In this document: piece by piece, positions 8,971 through 16,123 of the stretch
How positions within the stretch are numbered: the first letter of the stretch is position 1
How the letters are laid out: each line of letters opens with the position of its first letter
Assembly (NCBI GenBank): GCA_028875335.1
Contig: JAPPEF010000178.1
Coordinates: 1 to 46,335, forward strand
Source of the DNA: Gemmatimonadota bacterium
Lineage (GTDB): Bacteria; Latescibacterota; UBA2968; UBA8231
Length of the DNA: 46,335 bases
Direction of reading: 5' to 3'
Notes under the pieces: generated by a model
What the model saw: the letters and a program-made list of their open reading frames with translations, nothing else
What the model was told of the DNA's origin: nothing
Databases searched by the model: none
Program-made: the position numbers and the translations under genes

Positions 8971-10821
8971 TCAGCCGCCTTGCGCTGTAGGCGCGCCTAC
9001 GCGCTCGGCCCGTTCCCATTCATCGACCAGTTCGACTATATCTGCGTCCCCGCGGATCGCATCAAAGGCTGCCAGCTTGCCAAACCAACTCCGGCACTGG
9101 CCGTTGGCCACGAGCTGGCCGTAGATATTGCGCAGCCGCTCCTTCCCCTCCTCCACCTGCCCCAGCGCGACGAGTGTGGCGGCCAGATAGAGGTCTCCTC
9201 GGTTGGCGAGCCGGCCGCCCAGTTCCTCCTCCTTGCGCAAATAGTGCAGCGCCTCCGAGTAGTGGCCGGTTTCGCAGGTGGATTGCCCGGCGATGGAATA
9301 GGATCCAGCGCTCTGGTGCTGGTCGAGTGCCCAGTCGAGTTCGGCGAGGATGTCCGCAGTTGTGTGCCCCGTCTCGTACCTCGCTCGCAGGATGCGGTCG
9401 GCGAGTGCGTAGCACACCGTCCACCAGCGGAAGTCATCGCCGTTGTGCGCGCCAGCGTTTTCGTCGCCTTCTTCGGTGAGCGCCAAGGGCCGGATCTGGA
9501 GGCGCGGGTCGTCGCCGGTCAGAGCCTTGGCCCAATCGACATAGGCTCGACTATGCTCCTCCACCTCGTCCCACTGGCCGATCTCCCGGTACTGGTTGGA
9601 ACAGATACCATAGTATTGGAAGCACTCCTCCACCGACCACTCATCCTCGCTTTGGGCCTTGAGTGCGTCCAACTCGTCGAAGACCTCCTGGCTCAATCCC
9701 AAATGCGCATAGGCCATGCTCATCCCAGAGGGCTGCCAAAGCGCAAAGCGGCGGCGCGGCGGCCAGTCCGCGGACACGAGTTGGCGGGCGCGCCGGTGGC
9801 AGCGCACGCAGGCTTCCATATGGTCGCCGCGTCCGGTGTAGTGGGCGTGGTAGTACACGGAGATGGCCATTTTGTACAACGGCACGCTGCGTCGCCAGTC
9901 GTCGAGGCGGTCGGCAGCCCTTTCGAGGCATTGGCCGCCTTCCTCGTGGCGGCCATAGTGCGAGTAGAGCTGGCCGAGCGCGCGGGCGATCTCCGGGTCG
10001 TCGGCACCCAGTTCGCAGACTTTGTGCAAGGCGGCGAAGGTATTGTCGAGCAGGCGGCCGTCGCTAAAGTGCGCATCCTGTCGCAGGGCCTCGCGGGTTT
10101 CGCCGTCAAAGGCCAGAGCCAAACCGCGGAGGGCTTCAAGGTGGTCCGGCACGGCGACGACGATGCGGTTGAAGGCTTTGCGGGCTTCGGGCCACTGGCG
10201 CTCCTGCAACAGATGCCGACCCCTGGCCAGGGCCTCTTGCACTACTTCCTGCGTGAAGTCCTCGGGCAGGCGATGTTCTTGCAGGTTTTCCTCGACCATA
10301 GTTGCCATCTCCTCTTTTAGGTTGAGACGCGCCCGGTAGAGCCGTTGCTCGACGGTAGGTACCGCAACGTCGAGGAAGGCAGCGATCCGCTTGAGTGAGA
10401 GGCCCTCGAGATAAAAAAGGACCACGGCCTGTTGTTGCGGCTGGCTCAGCCGGGAGACAGCGGCCAGAACCCGCTGCCGGCGCGCGCGCGCAAGCACTTG
10501 CTCAGCCGGCGACGGGGCGGGATCAACGACCGCCTTTTCTTCGTCGAAGGCGACCTGTCGGCGCTGACGCCGGAGCCACATGCGGCACTGGTTGACGGCG
10601 ATGGTCCGCAGCCAAGGACCGAACTTTTGCGGCTCGGGCAGACTTTCCAGCTTCAGATAGGCAGCGATCAGCGCCTCCTGCGCCGCGTCCTCGGCCGCGT
10701 CGAAATCCTTGACGTAGCTCAGACACAGCCCGAAGACGGGGTAGCGGTAACGATCGACCAAGACCGCGTAGGCGCGGTGATCCCCCTCCAAGCACGCCTC
10801 TACCAGTTGGGCATCGTTCAC
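8971..10821 (-). CDS. ECF sigma factor fused to a large C-terminal helical repeat domain
   Basis: A 616-residue protein. Residues about 1-85 form sigma region 2 (YPVFGLCLSYVKDFDAAEDA, then WLRTIAVNQCRMWLRR). Residues about 110-170 form region 4 (QQQAVVLFYLEGLSLKRIA with VPTVEQRLYRARLNLKEEM). The remaining 430 residues are helical, with TPR-like pairs such as LARGRHLLQERQWPEARKAF and ALGQLYSHYGRHEEGGQCLE. The GTG at 10821 is chosen because AAGGAG lies 6 bases upstream and the sigma domain begins there. The family directs RNA polymerase to stress or envelope promoters. No anti-sigma gene is adjacent, so the repeat domain probably acts as a built-in sensor or inhibitor. Confidence 0.85.
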   Translation of the reverse strand: MNDAQLVEACLEGDHRAYAVLVDRYRYPVFGLCLSYVKDFDAAEDAAQEALIAAYLKLESLPEPQKFGPWLRTIAVNQCRMWLRRQRRQVAFDEEKAVVDPAPSPAEQVLARARRQRVLAAVSRLSQPQQQAVVLFYLEGLSLKRIAAFLDVAVPTVEQRLYRARLNLKEEMATMVEENLQEHRLPEDFTQEVVQEALARGRHLLQERQWPEARKAFNRIVVAVPDHLEALRGLALAFDGETREALRQDAHFSDGRLLDNTFAALHKVCELGADDPEIARALGQLYSHYGRHEEGGQCLERAADRLDDWRRSVPLYKMAISVYYHAHYTGRGDHMEACVRCHRRARQLVSADWPPRRRFALWQPSGMSMAYAHLGLSQEVFDELDALKAQSEDEWSVEECFQYYGICSNQYREIGQWDEVEEHSRAYVDWAKALTGDDPRLQIRPLALTEEGDENAGAHNGDDFRWWTVCYALADRILRARYETGHTTADILAELDWALDQHQSAGSYSIAGQSTCETGHYSEALHYLRKEEELGGRLANRGDLYLAATLVALGQVEEGKERLRNIYGQLVANGQCRSWFGKLAAFDAIRGDADIVELVDEWERAERVGAPTAQGG

Positions 10822-10836
10822 GAAAACTCCTTTTTT

Positions 10837-10848
10837 CGAGTGCACTCG
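10837..10848. promoter_or_regulatory. Perfect 12-base palindrome just upstream of the ECF sigma gene
   Basis: CGAGTGCACTCG is a perfect dyad, immediately before the A-run and AAGGAG of the sigma gene start. A protein bound there, or a hairpin in the mRNA, would affect translation or transcription of the sigma factor. A 12-base palindrome can occur by chance, so the assignment is tentative. Confidence 0.3.
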
Positions 10849-11014
10849 CCCTATAAATGCCCGAGACCGGCGAAATATAACGCAGTGCCGCAAGATAACC
10901 GGAGATAAGAGACTTCGCCCGGTTTCCATGGGCACGAAGCTGCCAAAGTGCGTCATTACTGATTAGATGTGAAAGTAATGGAGGTTAGAGAAGGATGAAG
11001 AGGTCGTGGGTGTT

Positions 11015-11040
11015 TGATGTCATTGCATTCAATGACATCA
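11015..11040. promoter_or_regulatory. Candidate FitAB operator palindrome
   Basis: Perfect 11-base arms TGATGTCATTG and CAATGACATCA are separated by four bases and end 34 bases before the antitoxin start. Type II antitoxins with ribbon-helix-helix domains repress their own operon by binding such inverted repeats. Position and symmetry make it the likely autoregulatory site. Confidence 0.6.
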
Positions 11041-11074
11041 TTGCGTACTTTCTTAGAAGTTGGAGGTAAAGAAA

Positions 11075-11317
11075 ATGGCCAGTATGACAATCCGCAACCT
11101 CGACGATGACATAAAGCAACGTCTGCGCGTCCAAGCGGCTGAGCACGGTCGCTCAATGGAGGAGGAAGCGCGGGTGATCTTGCGTACGGCGCTCACCGAG
11201 CCTGCGTCTCCCACCAATCTGGCACAAGCCATACGTGCACGATTCGCGCCCTTGGGCGGAGTGGAACTGGATATACCACCGCGTGAGCCGATGCGCGAGC
11301 CACCCCAGTTCGGTTAA
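11075..11317 (+). CDS. FitA-like ribbon-helix-helix antitoxin
   Basis: An 80-residue protein beginning MASMTIRNLDDDIKQRLRVQ, the Arc-type ribbon-helix-helix fold of FitA antitoxins, with the typical HGRSMEEEARVILRTAL helix and a Pro-rich C-terminal tail that blocks the toxin active site. The ATG at 11075 has GGAGG 9 bases upstream; an upstream in-frame TTG overlaps this site and is unlikely. The toxin gene starts 8 bases downstream. In the family the antitoxin, alone or with the toxin, represses the operon; the palindrome at 11015-11040 is the probable target. Confidence 0.85.
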   Translation: MASMTIRNLDDDIKQRLRVQAAEHGRSMEEEARVILRTALTEPASPTNLAQAIRARFAPLGGVELDIPPREPMREPPQFG

Positions 11318-11325
11318 GGTTCGGG

Positions 11326-11745
11326 ATGATCCTGCTCGACACCAATGTTGTCTCGGAGTTGACGCGCCCTAAACCCGATCCCGGTGTAACGGCTTGGCTT
11401 GCCAAGCAATCCACCGCAAATGTCTTTCTTTCGGTGATCACGGAGGCTGAGCTGCGCTACGGTGTCGCTATCCTGCCAGCGGGCCAGCGCCGCGATCAGA
11501 TTGCTGCCGCAGTCGAGAATATGCTCCAAAAAGATTTCGCACGACGCATTCTGCCCTTTGATAGCGAGACCACGCGCATCTATGCCGAGATCGGCGCTGG
11601 CCGACGAGCCGCAGGCTTGCCGATCAGCCACGCGGACTGTCAGATAGCGGCCATTGCCCGTTGTAGCGGCGCGGCCATCGCGACCAGAAATGTCGGGCAT
11701 TTCGAACGCTGTGGTATTGAGATAATCAACCCATGGTCCGCATGA
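11326..11745 (+). CDS. FitB-like PIN-domain toxin (VapC family ribonuclease)
   Basis: A 139-residue PIN-domain protein. Acidic active-site residues are visible as Asp5 (LLDTNVVSEL), Glu in TEAELRYGV, Asp in ISHADCQIAAIA and the following TRNVGHF segment with the closing GIEIINPW. The motif order and length match FitB/VapC toxins, Mg-dependent RNases that cleave tRNA or other RNA and slow growth when freed. It lies 8 bases after the antitoxin gene in the same operon. All key residues appear intact, so the pair is probably functional, unlike the other toxin-antitoxin remains in this window. Confidence 0.88.
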   Translation: MILLDTNVVSELTRPKPDPGVTAWLAKQSTANVFLSVITEAELRYGVAILPAGQRRDQIAAAVENMLQKDFARRILPFDSETTRIYAEIGAGRRAAGLPISHADCQIAAIARCSGAAIATRNVGHFERCGIEIINPWSA

Positions 11746-11758
11746 TCGCTAGGATCGG

Positions 11759-12298
11759 CTACTCGCCGAGCGATGCCCGCAGGACGATACAGGGCTTCCC
11801 TAGGTCGTGGCCGATGTAGTCCCCTCGATGGGGGACGATTTCGGTGAAACCCAATCGAGTCCAGAATTGTAAGGCCGGAACATTGGCCAGATAGACGAGT
11901 GCAAGGGCAAAGCGGAAACCTTGGACGGCCAGCACTCTCTTGAGGCTTTTGATGAGTGTTGTGCCGACGCCGCTGCGCCGAAATCGCGGCCGGATCGCTA
12001 GGATCGAAAGCCACGCGTCCCCTGCGTTGGGCACATCCTCCATTAAGTGAAAGTATCCAGCCAGCTCTTCAGCCGGTCCGACGTGAATGCTCCTCATGCG
12101 GAAGCCGCGTTCCTGCGCCTCGTCCGCTACCGACTGCTCTACCAGCTCACTGATCTCGCTTTCCGGCACCTCGGCAAAAGTGGGATCGAGCGCGACGATA
12201 TCCACGCATTCCGTAACCGCAGCATGCAGCGCCGGAGTCTGCGCTGCCACAACCGCCCGTACGACGATCTGTCCCTCCGACCACGTGCTCGGCAACAT
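11759..12298 (-). CDS. GNAT-family N-acetyltransferase
   Basis: A 179-residue protein with the acetyl-CoA motif RFRRSGVGTTLI in the expected place, the preceding strand DAWLSILAIRP, and the later ANVPALQFWTRLGF segment typical of GNAT enzymes. The family transfers acetyl from acetyl-CoA to an amine of a small molecule or protein; the substrate is unknown. The ATG at 12298 is used; a GTG at 12316 would add six residues and has no ribosome-binding site. It is convergent with the FitB gene (13-base gap) and follows the TIM-barrel gene on the same strand by 29 bases. Confidence 0.8.
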   Translation of the reverse strand: MLPSTWSEGQIVVRAVVAAQTPALHAAVTECVDIVALDPTFAEVPESEISELVEQSVADEAQERGFRMRSIHVGPAEELAGYFHLMEDVPNAGDAWLSILAIRPRFRRSGVGTTLIKSLKRVLAVQGFRFALALVYLANVPALQFWTRLGFTEIVPHRGDYIGHDLGKPCIVLRASLGE

Positions 12299-12327
12299 GC
12301 CCCTATCACTCTCCACTGAGTAAAACG

Positions 12328-13200
12328 CTACTTCTTCGCTTTCCTCAGCGCCCCCTTAAACGCCTTCTCGATCTCGCCGCGCGCGACGATTGCATCCTTC
12401 CACACGTCGGGGAAACAGTCGAGCGCATAGCCCGAACCCTTCGGCCCCAACTCGACGACAGCCCATAGCTCGGTCGCGCCGCGCTGTCCCTTGACCCAGT
12501 TGTAGAGCAGGTGCTTGAGGAAGTTGTCGCGCCAAGAGATAAAATCCGCATCCAGCACCCCGCGTCCATTGGTAACCGGCGTCTGGCAATGGCTGCCCGT
12601 AAAGGTGCGGAAGTGAATTAACTCGCTCATTTTGAGCAGGTCGGGGCGGTACTCGGCGATGCGCTCCCAGAAGTTGGTGGGCCGTAGCTGCTTGATGATC
12701 GCCGGGTGCGAGTGATCGAAATTCGTGCGCAGCTTTTCCTTGTAGCGCTTCTCGTACTGTTCCGCCAGTGCCAGTCCCTTCTCCGGGGTCTCAGTACATG
12801 TGTCGCGATGCCACTCAATCGCCGGTTTGAGCTTGAGCTCTTTGCCCGCCTTCATCACCGCCCGCGCCACGGTCACCGCCTTGCGGATCTCGGTATCGTG
12901 GTCGCAGAGCTGAACGTTTATGTGCTCGGCACCAGCTTCCTTAAAAGCCGCCAGTTTCGGCCCGGCTTCTTCTACTGTGGCTATATCGACCCCGCCGACG
13001 AGTTGTAGTCCGTGCTTGGCGCACGCCTCGGCGATCTCGGGATCGGCCCCGGCGCTGAAGCCGACAAAGCCAGCGTCCTTGGCCGCGCGGACTTTGCGGT
13101 CCATGGACCACTGCTTGGCTTCGGATGGGTAATTGGTCAACGTCCACGCCGCAGCACAGAGTTTGAGTTGCGGTCTTTTGGCCTGCTTCTTCTTAGCCAT
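12328..13200 (-). CDS. Sugar phosphate isomerase/epimerase-like TIM-barrel protein (xylose isomerase-like)
   Basis: A 290-residue protein of the xylose isomerase-like TIM-barrel superfamily. Likely metal or catalytic residues occur at strand ends: AIEWHRDTCTETPEKG, LRTNFDHSHPAI, HFRTFTGSHCQ and WAVVELGPKG. AAAWTL near the N-terminus and AGFVGFSAG are family-like. Members epimerise or isomerise sugars or act on inositol and hydroxy acids; no specific substrate can be given. A very strong ribosome-binding site (AAAGGAGGG) lies before the ATG. The basic N-terminus MAKKKQAKRPQLK is a short extension and not a signal peptide. Confidence 0.75.
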   Translation of the reverse strand: MAKKKQAKRPQLKLCAAAWTLTNYPSEAKQWSMDRKVRAAKDAGFVGFSAGADPEIAEACAKHGLQLVGGVDIATVEEAGPKLAAFKEAGAEHINVQLCDHDTEIRKAVTVARAVMKAGKELKLKPAIEWHRDTCTETPEKGLALAEQYEKRYKEKLRTNFDHSHPAIIKQLRPTNFWERIAEYRPDLLKMSELIHFRTFTGSHCQTPVTNGRGVLDADFISWRDNFLKHLLYNWVKGQRGATELWAVVELGPKGSGYALDCFPDVWKDAIVARGEIEKAFKGALRKAKK

Positions 13201-13257
13201 TGTTCCCTCCTTTAGATGGAAAAATTAAACGGCGATGCCCGACGCGCTCTGAGATAG

Positions 13258-13288
13258 GTTTGAATATGCTCCTCAAGCATACTCAAAC
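13258..13288. promoter_or_regulatory. Stem-loop spanning the stop codon of the YgiT-type gene
   Basis: Arms GTTTGAATATGCT and AGCATACTCAAAC match at 12 of 13 positions and enclose a five-base loop that contains the TGA of the zinc-finger gene. No T-run follows, so a role in mRNA 3' end stability or partial termination is more likely than a classic terminator. Confidence 0.4.
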
Positions 13289-13503
13289 ACATCAACCTCT
13301 TCAGACCTCACCGGTTTGGCCTCCCCGTTCAACATGCGACGTACCTGCTCAGTGGTCTGGCGACTGAAGGTAGCTTCCCCACAGCGCAAGCACACGCTAG
13401 CCGGAATATCCTCGACTAAAATCCGCCTCCCTTGCATCACAAATACTTCACTCACCTTTTCCTGTTGGGCGCTGTTCGATCCACATACATGGCAATGGGA
13501 CAT
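13273..13503 (-). CDS. YgiT-type zinc finger antitoxin
   Basis: A 76-residue protein with two CxxC pairs, Cys4/Cys7 (MSHCHVCGS) and Cys38/Cys41 (VCLRCGEATFS). This is the zinc-finger domain of YgiT/MqsA-type antitoxins, and VEDIPASVCLRCGE is a signature of the family. The ATG at 13503 is chosen; a longer frame from 13557 reads through the remnant of the toxin gene and is not family-like. Such antitoxins are normally encoded just after a DUF4258 or MqsR-like RNase toxin. Only the last codons of a DUF4258-type toxin remain here (13511-13570), so this antitoxin is orphaned. Confidence 0.75.
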   Translation of the reverse strand: MSHCHVCGSNSAQQEKVSEVFVMQGRRILVEDIPASVCLRCGEATFSRQTTEQVRRMLNGEAKPVRSEEVDVFEYA

Positions 13504-13510
13504 GATGGTT

Positions 13511-13570
13511 TTATCTCCGTTGAGAGAAATCAATCCACTCGTTCGCGTCAGGTTCATACACAGTCACGTT
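13511..13570 (-). pseudogene. C-terminal scrap of a DUF4258-type toxin
   Basis: Nineteen codons read NVTVYEPDANEWIDFSQRR and then stop, 7 bases before the YgiT-type start. The TVYEPDxxEW ending is characteristic of the C-terminus of DUF4258 proteins, the usual partners of YgiT-type antitoxins. An in-frame stop lies directly upstream, and the preceding DNA belongs to a VapB-type gene, so the body of the toxin has been lost by a deletion or recombination ending near 13570. Confidence 0.5.
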
Positions 13571-13800
13571 CTATCGGCATCCCGAGCTTGTAGAATACTG
13601 GACGGACGGACGCGGATTCCCGCCGATTCCTTGCGCTCACGAACCCCGTGCAGCCACTCGCTGACCGAGGGACGCGACGCGATTCGTTCCAACTCGTCGC
13701 GGAGGAATGCCTGCATGGACTGGTGTTGCCGGGCGGCACGGACTGCCAACGCATCGCGCACTTCTTCCGGGACATCTCTTATGGTGATTTGTACTGGCAT
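13564..13800 (-). CDS. Orphan VapB-type ribbon-helix-helix antitoxin
   Basis: A 78-residue protein beginning MPVQITIRDVPEEVRDALAV, with HQSMQAFLRDELERIASRP. This is the Arc-like domain found in VapB/FitA antitoxins, and the C-terminal SSILQARDADRT tail is the part that usually binds a PIN toxin. GAGG precedes the ATG at 13800. In intact operons the toxin gene overlaps or directly follows the antitoxin stop; here the stop runs into the tail of an unrelated DUF4258 toxin instead. The antitoxin looks complete, so it may still bind DNA or a toxin encoded elsewhere. Confidence 0.7.
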   Translation of the reverse strand: MPVQITIRDVPEEVRDALAVRAARQHQSMQAFLRDELERIASRPSVSEWLHGVRERKESAGIRVRPSSILQARDADRT

Positions 13801-13860
13801 GATAGCGTTATATCCTCGTTGAGTTTTTTCTTATCGGGGTGCCGATCTCACACGGGAAGG

Positions 13861-13878
13861 ACGGGGGGCTAACCCCGT
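13861..13878. terminator. GC-rich hairpin after fdhD
   Basis: Arms ACGGGG and CCCCGT flank six bases directly downstream of the fdhD stop codon. It may end the DUF362-sulfatase-fdhD transcript, but no U-run follows on that strand, so confidence is low. Confidence 0.3.
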
Positions 13879-13880
13879 TC

Positions 13881-14699
13881 CTAAACGATAATTCGCTTTT
13901 CTCCGGTATATACATTGAATCCCCGCCCGCGCAAAAATCCCAACAGCGTCATCCCCGATTCCTGAGCCAGATCCACCGCCAAGCTCGACGGCGCGGATAC
14001 AGCGGCAACCACCGCAATCCCCGCCATCCGCGCCTTCTGCACGATCTCAAAGCTGGTGCGCCCGCTAACCATCAGTACGCTCTTCGCTGGCACCGGCTCG
14101 TTGCGCAGCGCGTAGTGGCCTATGATCTTGTCCACTGCGTTGTGCCGGCCTACGTCCTCGCGCAGGACGAGCAAATCACCCGCCTGATCAAACAGCGCCG
14201 CCGCGTGTAGCGAGCCGGTTTGCTCAAATACATCCTGTGCTTGGCGCATGCGGTCGCTAAGGTCGTAGAGCATGGCCAGCGATACAGTAAAATCTCCCGT
14301 CAGCGCGGGAGCCTCGCAGGTGATGGCCTCAATGCTGGCCTTGCCGCAGACCCCGCAACTCGACGAGGCGTAGAAGTTGCGCTGGAGCCGCTGTCGATCA
14401 AACTCCACGCCTGCGGCCAACTTGACCTCGACGATATTCTCCTCGTTGGGCGGCTCCGCAGCCGTGCAATACGAGATCGCGCCCAACTCCTGCGGCGATT
14501 TGATCAGCCCCTCGGTACATAAAAAACCAGCCGCCAACTCGAAGTCGTGGCGCGGGGTGCGCATGACTACCGCGATCGGCGTCTCATCCACGCGGATCTC
14601 CAGCGGCTCCTCGACCGTTACTTGGTCGTCTTCGGCCGCTTTGTCCGCCTCGCGGAAGCGCCAGATCGGCCGCCGCGCCACCCGCTGCTGCCGCTCCAT
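13881..14699 (-). CDS. fdhD: FdhD, sulfur carrier for formate dehydrogenase
   Basis: A 272-residue protein. FdhD takes sulfur from a cysteine desulfurase and transfers it to the Mo-bis-MGD cofactor, which formate dehydrogenases need for activity. The functional CxxC loop is visible as Cys115-GV-Cys118 in SSCGVCGKAS, and VEEPLEIRV, FELAAGFLCTEG, REDVGRHNAVDK and VSGRTSFEIVQK are all family motifs. The ATG at 14699 shares one base with the stop codon of the sulfatase gene (TGATG), implying translational coupling. Its likely client is the molybdopterin enzyme whose end lies at the left edge of the window, although they are not in one operon. Confidence 0.93.
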   Translation of the reverse strand: MERQQRVARRPIWRFREADKAAEDDQVTVEEPLEIRVDETPIAVVMRTPRHDFELAAGFLCTEGLIKSPQELGAISYCTAAEPPNEENIVEVKLAAGVEFDRQRLQRNFYASSSCGVCGKASIEAITCEAPALTGDFTVSLAMLYDLSDRMRQAQDVFEQTGSLHAAALFDQAGDLLVLREDVGRHNAVDKIIGHYALRNEPVPAKSVLMVSGRTSFEIVQKARMAGIAVVAAVSAPSSLAVDLAQESGMTLLGFLRGRGFNVYTGEKRIIV

Positions 14700-16123
14700 C
14701 ACATCGGCCCCACGCGCCGAGGCCCCCTGTCCATCGCCAGCATCGAAGCGTCGAAACTCTTTTGCATCAGCGCCAACTTGAGCGGCTGCGCTTCCGGCTC
14801 GTCCCACATGTTTTCAAACTCACCGGGATCCTCTTCCAAGTCGTACAGCTCGCCCAAATCGTGCCCGTGGTAGAGCACCAACTTGTAGCGCTCGTCGCGG
14901 TACATGGTGGCAAAAGTCCCATCGGGCGCGTCCAAGGCGTCGTAGTACTCGCAGCGGACAAAATCGCGATGCGGTTGCTCGCTCTCACCGCGCAAGATCG
15001 GCACAAGCGAGCGGCCGGTCATCCGCTCCGGCACCTCCAGCCCGGCCAGTCCCAAAAGCGTTGGCGCTTTGTCGGTCAACTCGACCAGATCGTCGCGCAC
15101 CAAGCCTTCCTCAAAGTGTCCCGGCCAAGAAAAAATCAGCGGCACCCGCACCAAGCCCTCGTAAAAGCGGCAACCCTTTTGGATCAGCCCGTGGTCGCCG
15201 AGCATTTCGCCGTGGTCGGACGTAAAAATCACCACTGTATTATCGCGCTGGCCCGTGTCTTCAAGCGCGGCCAACATCCTCCCTACTTGATCGTCGATCT
15301 GCTTGATCATCGCGCAGTACGCGGCCTGCAACACGCGCGCGTCGGCCCCAGGCGTCGGGCGATCTTTGTGCAAGGGATCGCGGATATCGAGTTGGTCGGG
15401 TCGCCGTCCCTTGGATTGGAAATCAATCGCCACCAGCTTTTCCTGCTGCGCCAAATCGCTGTCGGCAAACAGCGGTCCGGGCATGGCCGCTGGATCAAAA
15501 CGGTCGCGGTAGCTCTGCGGCGGATTGAACGGCGGGTGCGGATCATAAATGTTGACGCTGGCCAGCCAAGGGCCGTCGCGTTTTTGGCTCATAAACTCAA
15601 TGGTTTTCTCGCCGCACCACGTCGTCTGGTGGAACTCGGCGGGTAGCCCATGGGGATATTGCTTCATCAGCTCGCCTAAGACTTCTCCCTTCTCCCGCAC
15701 CCAATCGGCATAGCCGTGCCCCTGCGGCCAGTCGTCGCGGGGCGCGTGGCTGTACTCCCAGTAGCGATAGCCATCGTTGACGCGCGGCTCAATGCGGCCA
15801 TACGCGCTGGCCAAGTGCAGCTTGCCAATCAGCCCGCAGTCGTACCCGGCCTCGGCCAACTGCCGCGTGACCAGCGGCGGGTGGTCGGGAAAACTGTCGA
15901 GGCCATTGCCGTTGATGTGGACGGCGCTGGCGTACTGGCCGGTGAGAAAACTCGCGCGGCTCGGCGTGCAGATCGGGCTTTGGCAATAGGCGTGGGTAAA
16001 AGCTACTCCCTCGGCGACCAGCCGATCGACGTGCGGCGTATCAACGTGAGCATAACCGAGCGCGCCGATCGTGTCGTAGCGCTGCTGATCCGTGCAAATC
16101 CAGAGGATGTTGGGAAGCGTCAT
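14699..16123 (-). CDS. Cys-type sulfatase
   Basis: A 474-residue alkaline phosphatase-superfamily sulfatase. The maturation motif Cys52-T-P-S-R56 (ICTPSRASFLTG) would be converted to formylglycine by a separate enzyme that is not in the window. Metal ligands are visible in WICTDQQR near the N-terminus and in FTSDHGEMLGDHG. There is no signal peptide with the ATG at 16123, so it is probably cytoplasmic. The start overlaps the stop of the DUF362 gene by four bases (ATGA), and its own stop overlaps fdhD. The C-terminal LYDLEEDPGEFENMW segment is typical of sulfatases acting on sulfated sugars or choline-sulfate-like esters; the substrate is unknown. Confidence 0.9.
   Translation of the reverse strand: MTLPNILWICTDQQRYDTIGALGYAHVDTPHVDRLVAEGVAFTHAYCQSPICTPSRASFLTGQYASAVHINGNGLDSFPDHPPLVTRQLAEAGYDCGLIGKLHLASAYGRIEPRVNDGYRYWEYSHAPRDDWPQGHGYADWVREKGEVLGELMKQYPHGLPAEFHQTTWCGEKTIEFMSQKRDGPWLASVNIYDPHPPFNPPQSYRDRFDPAAMPGPLFADSDLAQQEKLVAIDFQSKGRRPDQLDIRDPLHKDRPTPGADARVLQAAYCAMIKQIDDQVGRMLAALEDTGQRDNTVVIFTSDHGEMLGDHGLIQKGCRFYEGLVRVPLIFSWPGHFEEGLVRDDLVELTDKAPTLLGLAGLEVPERMTGRSLVPILRGESEQPHRDFVRCEYYDALDAPDGTFATMYRDERYKLVLYHGHDLGELYDLEEDPGEFENMWDEPEAQPLKLALMQKSFDASMLAMDRGPRRVGPM

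Noticed and set aside
8980..10320. A long open frame on the plus strand inside the ECF sigma gene
   Set aside because: It is antisense to a protein with clear sigma-factor motifs, has no family motifs or ribosome-binding site, and reflects the GC-rich codon pattern.
14762..15646. A 294-codon plus-strand frame inside the sulfatase gene
   Set aside because: Sulfatase motifs on the minus strand are unambiguous, and the antisense product has no recognisable features.
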